Shown: in pieces, positions 1 through 8,279 of the stretch
Layout of the letters: each line of letters begins with the position of its first letter
How positions within the stretch are numbered: position 1 is the first letter of the stretch
DNA from: JACDCY01 sp964350145
GTDB lineage: Bacteria; Gemmatimonadota; Gemmatimonadetes; Gemmatimonadales; Gemmatimonadaceae
Assembly: GCA_964350145.1 (NCBI GenBank)
Contig: CAYGJL010000038.1
Location: 1 to 28,447, forward strand
DNA: 28,447 nucleotides
Direction of reading: 5' to 3'
Position numbers and translations under genes: made by a program
The notes under the pieces: model-generated
Databases searched by the model: none
Told to the model about the DNA's origin: nothing
What the model saw: the letters and a program-made list of their open reading frames with translations, nothing else

Positions 1-2
1 AG

Positions 3-893
3 GGCGGACTGTATCCCGGTGGAGTAAACAGCGCGCCGGCGCGGCACGACAGCGTCGGACGGGCAAGGGCGCGCGCGCTTCGTCCGCTCGCCGCGAACGG
101 CAACGAGGCAAGCTCCGGAAAATACGTGCTGCTCTCGATCGGCATGTCGAACACGACGCAGGAGTTCTGCTCCGGGAGCTCCGCGCCGCCGTGCAGCTCG
201 TGGACGTTCGTCGGGCAGGCGCTCGCGGACGACGCGGTGGACCGAACGTCGCTCGAGTTCGTGAATGGAGCGGCGGGCGGGCGGACCGCGTCGGCGTGGG
301 ATTCCCCAGGCGATCCGGACTACGACAGAATACGCGACACGCGGCTGGCTCCCAGAGGCCTAACCGAAGCGCAGGTGCAGGCCGTGTGGGTGAAGGTTGC
401 CAACGCGCAGCCGTCGAGCTCGCTGCCGGCCGCCGACGCCGACGCGCACAGGCTGGTCACGCAAATGGGCAACATCGCGCGAGCGCTGCGGACCCGGTAC
501 CCGAACGTGCGGCAGGTCTTCTTCTCGAATCGCATATACGCCGGGTACGCGCTGACCGCGCTGAACCCGGAGCCGTATGCGTACGAGTCCGGTTTCGCGG
601 TCAAGTGGGTGATCCAGGCGCAGATCGACCAGATGCGTACCGGCGCGATCGACCCGCGCGCCGGCGACCTGAACTACGATACTGCGGCGCCGTGGATCGC
701 GTGGGGCCCCGATCTCTGGGCGAATGGAACGATCGCGCGCTCCGACGGGCTGACGTACGCCCGGACAGATCTCGTGGGCGACGGCACGCATCCGTCGGAC
801 AGCGGCCAGCAAAAGGTCGGTCGGCTCCTGCTCGATTTTTTCAAGAGCTCGCCGTACACGAACTGCTGGTTCCTAGCCGACCGCAGCTGCTAG
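3..893 (+). CDS. SGNH/GDSL-type hydrolase-like protein, 5' end outside window
   Basis: The frame is open from the first complete codon (base 3), so the N terminus lies outside the window; a GTG at 126 is internal to a well-formed upstream stretch that reads GLYPGGVNSAP, and I do not take it as the start. In the 296 visible residues the SGNH-type blocks can be followed: GMSN with Ser49 as candidate nucleophile, a Gly block (NGAAGG), an Asn in WVKVAN, and a C-terminal DGTHPS with Asp about 260 and His about 263 as the candidate acid/base pair. The family hydrolyses esters, often on carbohydrates, and members are commonly exported; whether this one has a signal peptide cannot be seen. The next gene is the tRNA. 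Substrate unknown. Confident about the fold family, not about the reaction. Confidence 0.72.
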   Translation, partial: GGLYPGGVNSAPARHDSVGRARARALRPLAANGNEASSGKYVLLSIGMSNTTQEFCSGSSAPPCSSWTFVGQALADDAVDRTSLEFVNGAAGGRTASAWDSPGDPDYDRIRDTRLAPRGLTEAQVQAVWVKVANAQPSSSLPAADADAHRLVTQMGNIARALRTRYPNVRQVFFSNRIYAGYALTALNPEPYAYESGFAVKWVIQAQIDQMRTGAIDPRAGDLNYDTAAPWIAWGPDLWANGTIARSDGLTYARTDLVGDGTHPSDSGQQKVGRLLLDFFKSSPYTNCWFLADRSC

Positions 894-1023
894 AGCGCAG
901 CCGGGTCATTGCACCACCGCAGGCTCCGTCGTTACGGTCGGCGGTTCGGCGATGTGTGGCCGCGGCTTCCGGCCCAGTATCGGTTGAGTCGAGGGCCTTT
1001 ACGGCTTAGATTTCACATATCGG

Positions 1024-1049
1024 CGCCGCGGGCATCCGCGGCGTTTTTT
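1024..1049 (+). terminator. Perfect hairpin plus T6 immediately before tRNA-Gln
   Basis: An 8-bp perfect stem CGCCGCGG / CCGCGGCG (1024-1031 and 1036-1043) with loop GCAT is followed by six T (1044-1049). This is a textbook intrinsic terminator, presumably for the hydrolase gene 130 bases upstream. The last T is also the first base of the tRNA acceptor stem, so there is no space for a tRNA promoter after it. Confidence 0.75.
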
Positions 1050-1121
1050 GCCCCTTGGTGTAACTGGCAACACGTCTGACTCTGGATCAGAAGAGTCCAG
1101 GTTCGAGCCCTGGAGGGGCAA
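1049..1121 (+). tRNA. tRNA-Gln (anticodon CTG)
   Basis: Folded by eye into a complete cloverleaf. Acceptor stem TGCCCCT (1049-1055) pairs with AGGGGCA (1114-1120) and the discriminator is A1121. The D stem is 1058-1060/1071-1073, with GG in the loop. The anticodon stem TCTGA/TCAGA (1075-1079, 1087-1091) holds loop CTCTGGA, giving anticodon CTG at 1082-1084. The T stem CCAGG/CCTGG encloses TTCGAGC. The variable loop is 5 bases. CCA is not encoded (next bases are CTG), so it must be added by nucleotidyltransferase. It decodes CAG, the preferred Gln codon in such a GC-rich genome. Confidence 0.96.
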
Positions 1122-1124
1122 CTG

Positions 1125-1158
1125 AAGCGAATCGGCCGGCAGGCTGATTCGCTTTTTT
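1125..1158 (+). terminator. Intrinsic terminator after tRNA-Gln
   Basis: The stem AAGCGAATC (1125-1133) / GATTCGCTT (1146-1154), with an inner GCC/GGC pairing, is followed by T to 1158. It starts 4 bases after the tRNA and points the same way. The minus strand has no T run after the stem, so it should not terminate the convergent acetyltransferase gene that ends at 1167. Confidence 0.8.
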
Positions 1159-1166
1159 CATTGAGT

Positions 1167-1820
1167 CTAGCCCGGGCCGGCGAGCCCCGCCTGCAGCCGC
1201 TCGAGGTAGCGCGCGACGTCGAGCCCGTCCACCAGCGCGTGGTGTACCTCGACCGCGACCGGCATCAGCCAGCGGCCGCCCCGCTGCGCGCACTTGCCGA
1301 ACACCACGCGCGGAACGGAATCGCTCCCGCCGTTCAGCGCGTTGCTGAACGCGGTGAACCGCATCCACGGCAGGCTGGAGTGATAGATCATGTCGTCTTC
1401 GCCGGGACGCGGCAGCACCAGCGGAGCGACCCGCTTCGCCGTGGCAACTTCGTCCATCGCCGGGGCGGCGAACTCCTCCAGGCTCCCCCCGGGCGGAAAT
1501 ATTCCGAAGCCGAACGTGTCGTCGTCGCGCAGGATCGTCGCGCTCGCGCGCACGCTGTCGTGCACCCACACGCGCTCACCGCGGAGGCGCAGGCGGAAAG
1601 CTTCGGTGTCGTTCGCCGCGCGCAATGAATGAAACAGGGTCGCCACGTAGAAAGACGGCGACTCCGGCCGGCGGCGCCGTTCCCAGGTCGCGGTCGCGTC
1701 CACCTCCGCGCACACGCTGAAGAACGGGGTCTCGAACGCACGGAACAGCTCGAAGTGCTCGCTGCGCTTCCAGCCGGCGACGTCGAGAAAGTGTCCGGGG
1801 GATTCGGAGGGCTGGCTCAT
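1167..1820 (-). CDS. Chloramphenicol acetyltransferase (CatA)-family protein
   Basis: A 217-residue protein, the usual length of type-A CATs, which acetylate chloramphenicol with acetyl-CoA as trimers. The N-terminal pattern FLDVAGWKRSEHFELFRAF matches the family opening (VDISQWHRKEHFEAF in classic CAT). The C terminus has the catalytic HHxxxDG as HHALVDG at residues 193-199 (His194 the general base), and SSLPW at about 148-152 matches the Ser148 region. I start at ATG 1820 because family homology begins there; a TTG at 1838 would add six residues. Neither has a clear ribosome site. It is divergent from the aldo/keto reductase. Chromosomal homologues may use other acceptors, so resistance is possible but not shown. 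Gene end and tRNA terminator are only a few bases apart. Confidence 0.85.
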   Translation of the reverse strand: MSQPSESPGHFLDVAGWKRSEHFELFRAFETPFFSVCAEVDATATWERRRRPESPSFYVATLFHSLRAANDTEAFRLRLRGERVWVHDSVRASATILRDDDTFGFGIFPPGGSLEEFAAPAMDEVATAKRVAPLVLPRPGEDDMIYHSSLPWMRFTAFSNALNGGSDSVPRVVFGKCAQRGGRWLMPVAVEVHHALVDGLDVARYLERLQAGLAGPG

Positions 1821-1913
1821 CGGAGCAATGGTAACCAAAAGGCATCCGGCCGGACACGCGCTCCGCCCAGAGGCGCTTGAGCTTTCTGGTGCGGCGGCTT
1901 CACTTCCTGTGTC

Positions 1914-2897
1914 ATGAAATACGTACCGCTAGGCACCACCGGCGCGTCGGTCTCCCCAATCTGCCTCGGCTGCATGACGTTCGGCAGCAAGGCGTGGCGG
2001 CCATGGGTCGTGGAAGAGAGCGACGCGCGGCTGATCTTCAAGAAAGCAATCGAGGCCGGCATCAACTTCTTCGACACCGCCGACATGTACTCCCTCGGCG
2101 TGAGCGAGGAGATCACGGGGCGGGCCGTGCGCGACATGGCGAAGCTCGACGAAGTGATCGTGGCCACCAAGGTGTACTGGCCGATGACCGACGGCCCCAA
2201 CATGGGCGGGCTGTCGCGCAAGCACATCATCCAGGCATGTGAAGCCAGCCTCCGGCGGCTGGGCCTGGAGCGCATCGATCTGTACCAGATCCACCGGCTC
2301 GACGGAAAGATTCCGATCGAGGAGATCCTCGCCGCGCTGGACCATCTCGTGACGTCCGGCAAGGTGCTGTACGTCGGTGCCAGCTCGATGTACGCGTGGC
2401 AGTTCGCGCGGATGTTGAGCGCCGCCGAGCGCAACGGGTGGGCGCGGTTCGTCACGATGCAGAACCATTACAACCTCCTGTACCGCGAGGAGGAGCGCGA
2501 GATGAACCCGCTGTGTGTAGCGGAGGGGATCGGGCTGCTGCCGTGGTCGCCACTCGCGCGCGGGTATCTCGCGGGCGCGCGCCGCTCGCTCGACGACCGC
2601 GAGTCCACACAGCGCGCGAAGACCGACGAGTACGGCCACACACTCTACACGGAGAGCGGCGACTGGGACGTGGTGGAGGCGTTGAACGCCGTCGCCGCCG
2701 CGCGGGGAGCGGCGCCCGCGGAAGTCGCGCTGGCGTGGCTGTTGTCGAAGCCGGCGGTCACGGCGCCGATTGTCGGGACAACCAAAGCGAGCCATCTGGA
2801 GGCGGCAATCAGAGCGACGGAACTGGATCTGTCGGCGGAAGAAGTCGCGCGCCTCGAGGCTCGGTACAGGCCGCATCCTGTCGCCGGCCACAGCTGA
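1914..2897 (+). CDS. Aldo/keto reductase
   Basis: The 327 residues have the full AKR catalytic tetrad: Asp54 (NFFDTADMY), Tyr59, Lys86 (VIVATKVYW) and His127 (DLYQIHRLD). The C-terminal PIVGTTK segment near residue 285 is the NADPH-phosphate-binding region of the TIM barrel. It should be a cytosolic, NADPH-dependent carbonyl reductase; the pattern (LGCMTFG near the N terminus, LLPWSPLARG around residue 205) is that of the YajO/YakC-like subgroup, with unknown natural substrate. The start at ATG 1914 agrees with the family N terminus (MKYVPLGTTG), but no Shine-Dalgarno sequence precedes it. The 75-base gap (1839-1913, measured from the alternative TTG of the acetyltransferase; 93 bases from its ATG) must carry promoters for both divergent genes. 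Confidence 0.93.
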   Translation: MKYVPLGTTGASVSPICLGCMTFGSKAWRPWVVEESDARLIFKKAIEAGINFFDTADMYSLGVSEEITGRAVRDMAKLDEVIVATKVYWPMTDGPNMGGLSRKHIIQACEASLRRLGLERIDLYQIHRLDGKIPIEEILAALDHLVTSGKVLYVGASSMYAWQFARMLSAAERNGWARFVTMQNHYNLLYREEEREMNPLCVAEGIGLLPWSPLARGYLAGARRSLDDRESTQRAKTDEYGHTLYTESGDWDVVEALNAVAAARGAAPAEVALAWLLSKPAVTAPIVGTTKASHLEAAIRATELDLSAEEVARLEARYRPHPVAGHS

Positions 2898-2915
2898 TCC
2901 CTTTTCCGCGGTTCT

Positions 2916-2938
2916 CCGCGCGCGTTCAGGGCGCGCGG
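2916..2938 (+). terminator. GC-rich hairpin after the aldo/keto reductase
   Basis: Perfect 8-bp stem CCGCGCGC / GCGCGCGG with a 7-base loop, 18 bases after the stop codon. It has no T tract, so it may be a transcript-end stabiliser or a Rho-associated structure rather than an intrinsic terminator. Confidence 0.4.
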
Positions 2939-3072
2939 CCGGCGCCACAGGTCGCGGTGAACGTCTGAATCAGGCCAGGCCCGCCCCAAGTGTTCGCTCG
3001 AGCTTCTTGCCAGATCGGCGAGTAACGTGCAACGTTGCGCCGCTATTCACTCTTGGCACCGGAGGTTGACCC

Positions 3073-6000
3073 ATGCTGGTCCGTCTGCTGTCCGCCGTGT
3101 TCCGCAGCGCTACCGCATTCCTTCTCGCATTTCTCCTCCTGTCGCCGAACGAGCTCCGCGGTCAGGCACAGGCCACCACCGGCGTCATCCGCGGCGTGGT
3201 GACCGACTCGGCGGGTGCGCCGGTCGTCGGCGCGACCGTGACGGTGCGCAACCTCGCGACCAACTTCGAGCGCACGATCACCACCAACAGTACGGGATCG
3301 TTCGCGGCGACCCTGCTCCCGGTAGGCACATACGAAGTGAACGTTCGCGCGCTCGGCATGACCCCGTTCCGGCGCCCGTCGCTGAGGGTGAGTCTGGGCC
3401 AGGCGGTGGATCTCGAGATCGGGATGGCCCGGCAGGCGACGACGCTCGGAACCGTGGTCGTGGAAGGCGCCCGTCCCCTGGTGGATCCCAACGAGACCGA
3501 GGCGGCAACGAGACTTTCCACCGAAATCGTCTCCGGGTTGCCGAACAACGGACGGAATTATCTCAACCTCACTCTGCTCACGCCGAACGTGGCGATCGTG
3601 CAGGGTCCGGACGGGGACGAGCTGTCCGTCGCGGGCCAGCGCGGAATTCACAACAACGTTTCGGTGGATGGCGCCGACTTCAACAATCCGTTCTTCGGCG
3701 AGCAGCGCGGCGGCCAGCGGCCGGCGTTCACGTTCAATCTCGACGCCGTGCAGGAAGTGGTCGTGATCTCGCAGGGAGCGAACGCGGAGTTCGGTCGCTC
3801 CAGCGGCGGCTTCGTCAACGTACTGACCAAGTCGGGGACGAACGAGCTGCGCGGATCCACTCACTATTACCTGAAAAACGGCGCACTGTCGCAGAACGCA
3901 CGGCACGGAGCCATCGAGCTCGACCCCGACTTCTCTCAGCACCAGTTCGGGTTCACGCTTGGCGGTCCGCTGCGGCGTGACAAGGCGTTCTTCTTCATCG
4001 CGTACGATCAGCAGATCTACGACGAGACCAAGCAGAAGTCGCGTCCGCCCTCGGCCGCGTTCACCGAGCTTCAGAGCTTCCTCGGCACCGCATTCGGCGG
4101 CGCGCTGCGTGAAGACTTCGGCCCCATCGAGCGCACGAACGACGCGAACGCCCTCCTGGTCAAGCTGGACTGGCGCGTCAATCCCGTGCACAACGCCGCA
4201 CTCAAGTACAACTACACCAACTCGCGACAGGTCAACGGCACGTTCGACGTAGATACATGGGGGCGCAGCGCCAACGGCGTCGAGAAAGATTACTCGCACG
4301 CCCTCAACGGGAGCCTCGCGTCCCAGCTCTCGGCGAGCGTGTCCAACGAGTTTCGCTTTCAGCTCGCGCGCGAGGACCGGCCGCGGCCATACGCCGGTCC
4401 GACGATGCCGGGCGGGAACAGGCCCTTCCCCGACACCGGCATGGATTTCGAGCACGGCTTTCGGTTCGGGCTGCCGTTCTTCCTGCCCATCAAAGCGCAC
4501 GACACGCGGATTCAATTGCTGGATAACGTGTCGTGGCTGAGGGGAAATCACCTCATCAAGGCGGGCGCCGAGTGGAACCGGGTCGAGGCGAAGCAGACCT
4601 TCGTCGGATTCGCCAACGGCCGATTCATCTTCAGCAGCGTGACCGGGTTCAGGAATTACGTGACACTCGGCAACGGATACGTGGAATGCTCGAACGGAAC
4701 GTCGAACACGACGGGGAGCTGTCCCGCCGGCTCAACGATAACCGGCCCGGTGCTGCTGTATCTCCAGCAGGTAGGCGTGGGCGGACGCTCGGTGGAGGAC
4801 GCCGGAACGCAGGCGATACCCCAGCACGACCTCGCTGCCTACATCCAGGATACGTGGAAGCCGACGCCCCGGCTCACGCTGAACTATGGCGTGCGGTGGG
4901 AGGCGCAGGTACAGCCCGATCCGATCACTCCGCCGGATGAAGTGTTTTTCGCGTCGTTCATCGGCAAGTCCGTGACGAACTCCACGGGCACGTACACGTT
5001 CCCGTCTGACGGAACTATTCCGTCGGATTGGAAGATGTTCCAGCCGCGCTTCGGCATGACGTGGGATGTCGCTGGTGACGGGAAGCAATTGGTGCGCGCG
5101 AGCGGCGGGATGTTCTACGCCAGGATTCCGGGGCTCAACCTGGCCAGCTCGCGAAGCACGAACGGCTCGATCGGTCAGACTTTGTTCAGGAACAGCGCGC
5201 TGAGGGGAATCCTCGGCGCTCCGCCCAACTACAACCAATTGCTGGCGCCGCCGGGCGCGGTGTTCTTCCCTGATGTCTTCGTCTTCGACAAGGATTTCCA
5301 GAACCCGCGCACGATGAGCGCGACGGTCGGATACGAGCGCGAGCTGCGTTCGGGTCTGGCGGGGTCGGTGAGTTTCACGCACGCCCGCACGGATTTCCTG
5401 ACGCGCTTCATCAACCGGAACGATGGCGTGTTCGGGAGTCCGTGGAGCAGCGGACTCGAGCCAGGCGGCTCCAACGGAATATTCACGCTGACCGTGGTCG
5501 AGAGCAGCGCCAAGTCGCGGTACAACGGAGTCACGGTCGGGCTCCAGGGAGTGCCGCACCCGCGCCTGCAGTTCGAGGGGAACTACACGCTTTCCTTCGA
5601 CAAGTCGGACGACGACAACGAGCGCGATCCCTTCAGCTTCCGGTACGCGCGGGCCAACCGGTTGGACCGGGAGTACAACTGGAGCGACCGGGACCAGCGA
5701 CACCGCTTCAATGCCTGGCTACTGGCCCGGCTGCCGTGGGCGCTGGAGATGAACAACCGCATCAGCGCGTATTCAGCGCAGCCGACGTCGGAGAAATGCG
5801 GCGCCGGAAACAGAGGCACGGGTGAGCGCGCGACGGGTCCGGGGGACCGAATCTGTTCTGACGGCTCCATCCTGCTGCGCAACACGCTCCGGAAGGAGAA
5901 CGCTTTCTTCTCGTGGGACGTCCGCTTTACGCGCGCTTTCGAGAATCGCGGGCGGGGCCGGCTCGAGGCGATCGTAGAGGTGTTCAACGTCACGAACTCG

Positions 6001-6114
6001 GACAACTTCCGCGACCCTGCGGCGACGTCGTTGCTGTTCAACTTCGACGGGACGATCAGGAGCGGACTGGGCGACCCGCGCCAGATCCAGGCGGGGCTGC
6101 GCTGGATCATGTGA
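3073..6114 (+). CDS. TonB-dependent-receptor-like outer membrane protein with carboxypeptidase-regulatory-like domain (Oar-type)
   Basis: 1,013 residues. A hydrophobic signal peptide covers about residues 1-31. A carboxypeptidase-regulatory-like beta-sandwich follows at about 37-105 (GVIRGVVTDSAGAPVVGATV). The plug domain lies at about 130-260: GRNYLNLTLLTPNV, SVDGADFN and the typical NAEFGRSSGGFVNVLTKSGTN. The remaining ~750 residues have the aromatic/alternating character of a large beta-barrel and end in a barrel-like strand (GLRWIM). Relatives such as Oar of myxobacteria sit in the outer membrane and are thought to import or secrete large substrates with TonB energy. I see no clear TonB box. 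The start is well supported: GGAGGT at 3061-3066 with a 6-base spacer to ATG 3073, one of the few strong ribosome sites here. No SusD partner lies beside it. Substrate unknown. Confidence 0.93.
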   Translation: MLVRLLSAVFRSATAFLLAFLLLSPNELRGQAQATTGVIRGVVTDSAGAPVVGATVTVRNLATNFERTITTNSTGSFAATLLPVGTYEVNVRALGMTPFRRPSLRVSLGQAVDLEIGMARQATTLGTVVVEGARPLVDPNETEAATRLSTEIVSGLPNNGRNYLNLTLLTPNVAIVQGPDGDELSVAGQRGIHNNVSVDGADFNNPFFGEQRGGQRPAFTFNLDAVQEVVVISQGANAEFGRSSGGFVNVLTKSGTNELRGSTHYYLKNGALSQNARHGAIELDPDFSQHQFGFTLGGPLRRDKAFFFIAYDQQIYDETKQKSRPPSAAFTELQSFLGTAFGGALREDFGPIERTNDANALLVKLDWRVNPVHNAALKYNYTNSRQVNGTFDVDTWGRSANGVEKDYSHALNGSLASQLSASVSNEFRFQLAREDRPRPYAGPTMPGGNRPFPDTGMDFEHGFRFGLPFFLPIKAHDTRIQLLDNVSWLRGNHLIKAGAEWNRVEAKQTFVGFANGRFIFSSVTGFRNYVTLGNGYVECSNGTSNTTGSCPAGSTITGPVLLYLQQVGVGGRSVEDAGTQAIPQHDLAAYIQDTWKPTPRLTLNYGVRWEAQVQPDPITPPDEVFFASFIGKSVTNSTGTYTFPSDGTIPSDWKMFQPRFGMTWDVAGDGKQLVRASGGMFYARIPGLNLASSRSTNGSIGQTLFRNSALRGILGAPPNYNQLLAPPGAVFFPDVFVFDKDFQNPRTMSATVGYERELRSGLAGSVSFTHARTDFLTRFINRNDGVFGSPWSSGLEPGGSNGIFTLTVVESSAKSRYNGVTVGLQGVPHPRLQFEGNYTLSFDKSDDDNERDPFSFRYARANRLDREYNWSDRDQRHRFNAWLLARLPWALEMNNRISAYSAQPTSEKCGAGNRGTGERATGPGDRICSDGSILLRNTLRKENAFFSWDVRFTRAFENRGRGRLEAIVEVFNVTNSDNFRDPAATSLLFNFDGTIRSGLGDPRQIQAGLRWIM

Positions 6115-6126
6115 TCGGTTTGACGA

Positions 6127-6151
6127 GCGGGCCCGGCATTGCCGGGCCCGC
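6127..6151 (+). terminator. 11-bp perfect hairpin downstream of the receptor gene
   Basis: GCGGGCCCGGC (6127-6137) pairs perfectly with GCCGGGCCCGC (6141-6151) around a 3-base loop ATT, 12 bases after the receptor stop. There is no T run behind it. It probably marks the transcript end between the receptor and the next gene. Confidence 0.5.
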
Positions 6152-6243
6152 CTGTGCAGGCGGACTCGAAGTCCGGAAGCGCTGCATGTAGCTTCGCCGG
6201 TCCAGGTTTCCGCTATTCGAGTAACCCGAAGGAGAGGATGCAC

Positions 6244-6834
6244 ATGAGGTATCTGCTCGCGCTCGCCGCCGCCGGACTCTCTCCGGCGATCGCCGCGGCC
6301 CAGACTCAACGGGTCGAAGTTCTCCCGCCCGCGCAGCAGATCGCGCTCGCGGTGCTGCCAGCGCCCGCCGGATTTCGCGACGCATCCACTGTTCTCGGCT
6401 ATCGTCCCGACGGGCAGCTCGTACGGTTGCGCGTGGGGGACAACGGCATCATCTGCCTGGCGGACGATCCGAGAGAGCCGCGCTTTCATACGGCCTGTTA
6501 CCACGAGTCGCTAGAGCCGTTCATGGCGCGGGGGCGCGAGATCCGGCGGATACACGGGCCGAACAAGCGCGAGCTCACCGACAGCCTGCGACTCGCGGAC
6601 ATCCGCGCCGGGCGGATCCGGATGCCGGAGATCGCGGTGCTCTACCAGATATTCGCGGCGGACGACAGCGTGGACGTCGCGGCGGCGACGATCAAGAGCC
6701 CGTCGTATCTCGACGTCGTGTACATGCCCGGCGCCACGACGAAGTCCACGGGCCTGACGACCGACGCGATGCGGGGGACGCCGTGGCTGATGTACCCGGG
6801 GAAGCCGTGGGCGCACATCATGATCGTGCGCTAG
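6244..6834 (+). CDS. Hypothetical secreted protein
   Basis: 196 residues, not recognised. The N terminus MRYLLALAAAGLSPAIAAAQ is a signal peptide with a probable cut after AAA or AAAQ. The mature part has two cysteines (71 and 85, in CLADDP and TACYHE) that could form a disulfide, and an MYPGKPWAHIMI end. I chose ATG 6244 because AAGGAG at 6229-6234 is 9 bases upstream; ATG 6238 would leave only 3. It lies about 130 bases after the receptor gene with a hairpin between, so it is probably its own transcript. Its stop codon touches repeat element A. Function unknown; probably periplasmic. Confidence 0.75.
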   Translation: MRYLLALAAAGLSPAIAAAQTQRVEVLPPAQQIALAVLPAPAGFRDASTVLGYRPDGQLVRLRVGDNGIICLADDPREPRFHTACYHESLEPFMARGREIRRIHGPNKRELTDSLRLADIRAGRIRMPEIAVLYQIFAADDSVDVAAATIKSPSYLDVVYMPGATTKSTGLTTDAMRGTPWLMYPGKPWAHIMIVR

Positions 6835-6839
6835 AAGCC

Positions 6840-6924
6840 ACTGCCACGGAGAACCGGCAAGCCTCGCGCTCCCGACTGGTGGCCGCCAGCTGCGGGCTCT
6901 GCTGCGGGCTCTTCTATAGTTACT
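6840..6924. repeat. Palindromic intergenic element A (between convergent genes)
   Basis: The left end ACTGCCACGGAGAACCGG (running into CAAGC) matches the ends of elements B and C. The right end, read on the minus strand, starts AGTAACTATAGAAGAGCC and corresponds to the end of C with GCC deleted. The interior carries GCTGCGGGCTCT twice (6901-6912 and a copy just before). The TAA stop of the minus-strand lipoprotein (6920-6922) lies inside the right end. The plus-strand gene stop (TAG, 6832-6834) ends 5 bases before the left end, so the element fills the whole gap between the two genes. Confidence 0.6.
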
Positions 6925-7447
6925 TGGCCCGGGTGAGATTCCCGCAGGTCAGTACGTTGGTGAGCTGATTGCCGCCACCGCGGAAGACGCTGATGTGGTA
7001 GTGTCCCCTTTCCGGCATGGTGATCGCGAGCTCCCTGTCCAGCTCACCGCGGCCGTTCGCGCCGACGTCAATGATGGGGAATCGCTCGACCGGGGCGATG
7101 GGGATCATGTCGCTGCCGCAGCGACCGGGAATGATCGCCCATTGCAGAGCGGAGCCGTCGTAGCCGGTCGTTGACAGCGTCAGTCGCACACGCGTTCTCT
7201 CGGATCCGGCCGGGGAGAGGAAAACGTAACCCGTGGTTTGGTTACGAACGGTGGGCTCCACCCCGGAGGTTCGCTGCTGGGTGGCCCGGAGCGTCGCTTG
7301 CCACCGCACCGGGATGCCGGCCGCGGCGATCGCCTCGGCGCGGTCGTTCTGCGCCGGCGTCGGCGGCTGATCCGCGGCGGGCGTTCCGGCAGCGCAGGAC
7401 AACGCTGCGAGAGCAACTACCGGCGTGCTGAAGTAAAGCAGACGCAT
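6920..7447 (-). CDS. Hypothetical lipoprotein
   Basis: 175 residues, not recognised. The N-terminal hydrophobic stretch ends in AALSC followed by AAGTPAAD, a plausible lipobox with the lipid-bearing Cys near residue 18 and a Pro/Ala-rich linker. The rest looks like a beta-rich domain (VRLTLSTTGYDGSALQW, then HYHISVFRGG), similar in feel to pre-peptidase C-terminal or visual-type beta sandwiches, but I cannot assign one. Two further cysteines (GRCGSD, LTCGNL) may pair. ATG 7447 is preferred over GTG 7453 because only two extra residues are gained and the signal sequence begins there. It is convergent with the secreted-protein gene; its TAA falls in repeat element A. Confidence 0.72.
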   Translation of the reverse strand: MRLLYFSTPVVALAALSCAAGTPAADQPPTPAQNDRAEAIAAAGIPVRWQATLRATQQRTSGVEPTVRNQTTGYVFLSPAGSERTRVRLTLSTTGYDGSALQWAIIPGRCGSDMIPIAPVERFPIIDVGANGRGELDRELAITMPERGHYHISVFRGGGNQLTNVLTCGNLTRAK

Positions 7448-7589
7448 GACCACCCGCCACGAGTTCGTTGACGGCTCCGCCGCCCACCCGGATTTCCCGC
7501 AGCATGAATCGTACGACCTGGCGCGCCGGCCGGAAGGGGCGCGGAGGATTTCACGGACTAAAAGTTACAACGTAGCGGGAGTCGCCCTA

Positions 7590-8243
7590 TCAGCCGGTTT
7601 CCTCTGAGCGTAGCTGGCGCTTGAGGCTGACGAGCGCGCTGCGCGCGTGCTTCGCCGCCTCCGACGAAGGGTGCGTCGCGATCAGGCGCCGCAGCTCGGA
7701 CACGGCGGCGTCGGGATTGGACAGCGGACCCATGTACAGATCGATGAGGCGATTGGTCACGTACATGTGGCTTTCCGCGGGTAGGCCGGGCCGGCGCTGC
7801 GCCTGGCGAAACAGCTCCGCCGCGCGCTTCGGATCGCCGTGTTTGGTGTGTAGATCGGCTGCGCGGATCACGACCTTTGCGCCGCCGGTCCCCGCCGCGG
7901 CGTGCCGCTCGTAGGCCGCGATTGCCTCGGCGTAGTTGCCGCGCGCGAGGAGAGATTCCTCGTACGAGAACGTCTCCTCGTACGTGCCCTGCGGCTGGAT
8001 GAACGCGCTGAAAGAGCCACCGGCGAGCCGGCTGACGCCGACGATCGCGCAAAAGGCCAGCACGAACACGAACATGAAACCCAGCAGGCCGCCGAGGATG
8101 GCATTGAAGTCGTGCTCGCTGGCGTAGCGCGCGCCGCCGTAAACGCCGAAGAGCCCGGCCGCGATGAAAGCGCCCCGGTAGGCGTTGAGGTAATCGGCGG
8201 CTTCGGGGCCGAAGCGATCGAACAGCGTGCGGCGGTACTTCAT
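7590..8243 (-). CDS. TPR-repeat membrane protein
   Basis: 217 residues. Residues about 25-40 and 48-72 are hydrophobic and should be membrane segments (LGGLLGFMFVFVLAFCAIVG), followed by a soluble region of TPR-like helices (SYEESLLARGNYAEAIAAYERHA, 93-115; AADLHTKHGDPKRAAELFRQAQ, 128-149; a third near 175-205). TPR units mediate protein-protein contacts, so it may be a scaffold on the inner membrane. The start at ATG 8243 is strongly supported by AGGAGGAG a few bases before it. The frame stays open far upstream on the minus strand, but that part is arginine/histidine-rich antisense of the symporter and not coding. Divergent from the symporter. Partner unknown. Confidence 0.82.
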   Translation of the reverse strand: MKYRRTLFDRFGPEAADYLNAYRGAFIAAGLFGVYGGARYASEHDFNAILGGLLGFMFVFVLAFCAIVGVSRLAGGSFSAFIQPQGTYEETFSYEESLLARGNYAEAIAAYERHAAAGTGGAKVVIRAADLHTKHGDPKRAAELFRQAQRRPGLPAESHMYVTNRLIDLYMGPLSNPDAAVSELRRLIATHPSSEAAKHARSALVSLKRQLRSEETG

Positions 8244-8279
8244 TCTCCTCCTTCTGGCCGGAACGGGAGGCCAGCCGTA

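Noticed and set aside
1062..1070. AACTGGCAA inside tRNA-Gln as a copy of the repeat end motif
   Set aside because: It is the normal D-loop sequence and differs from ACTGCCA.
1861..1913. Promoter motifs for the aldo/keto reductase
   Set aside because: No -35/-10 pair with acceptable spacing could be found by eye.
3007..3028. TTGCCA / TAACGT as promoter of the receptor gene
   Set aside because: The spacing between the boxes is 10 bases, too short for a sigma-70 promoter.
3043..4551. 502-codon minus-strand frame across the receptor gene
   Set aside because: Arg/Val/His-rich, no domain, fully antisense to a clear outer membrane protein; typical GC-rich shadow.
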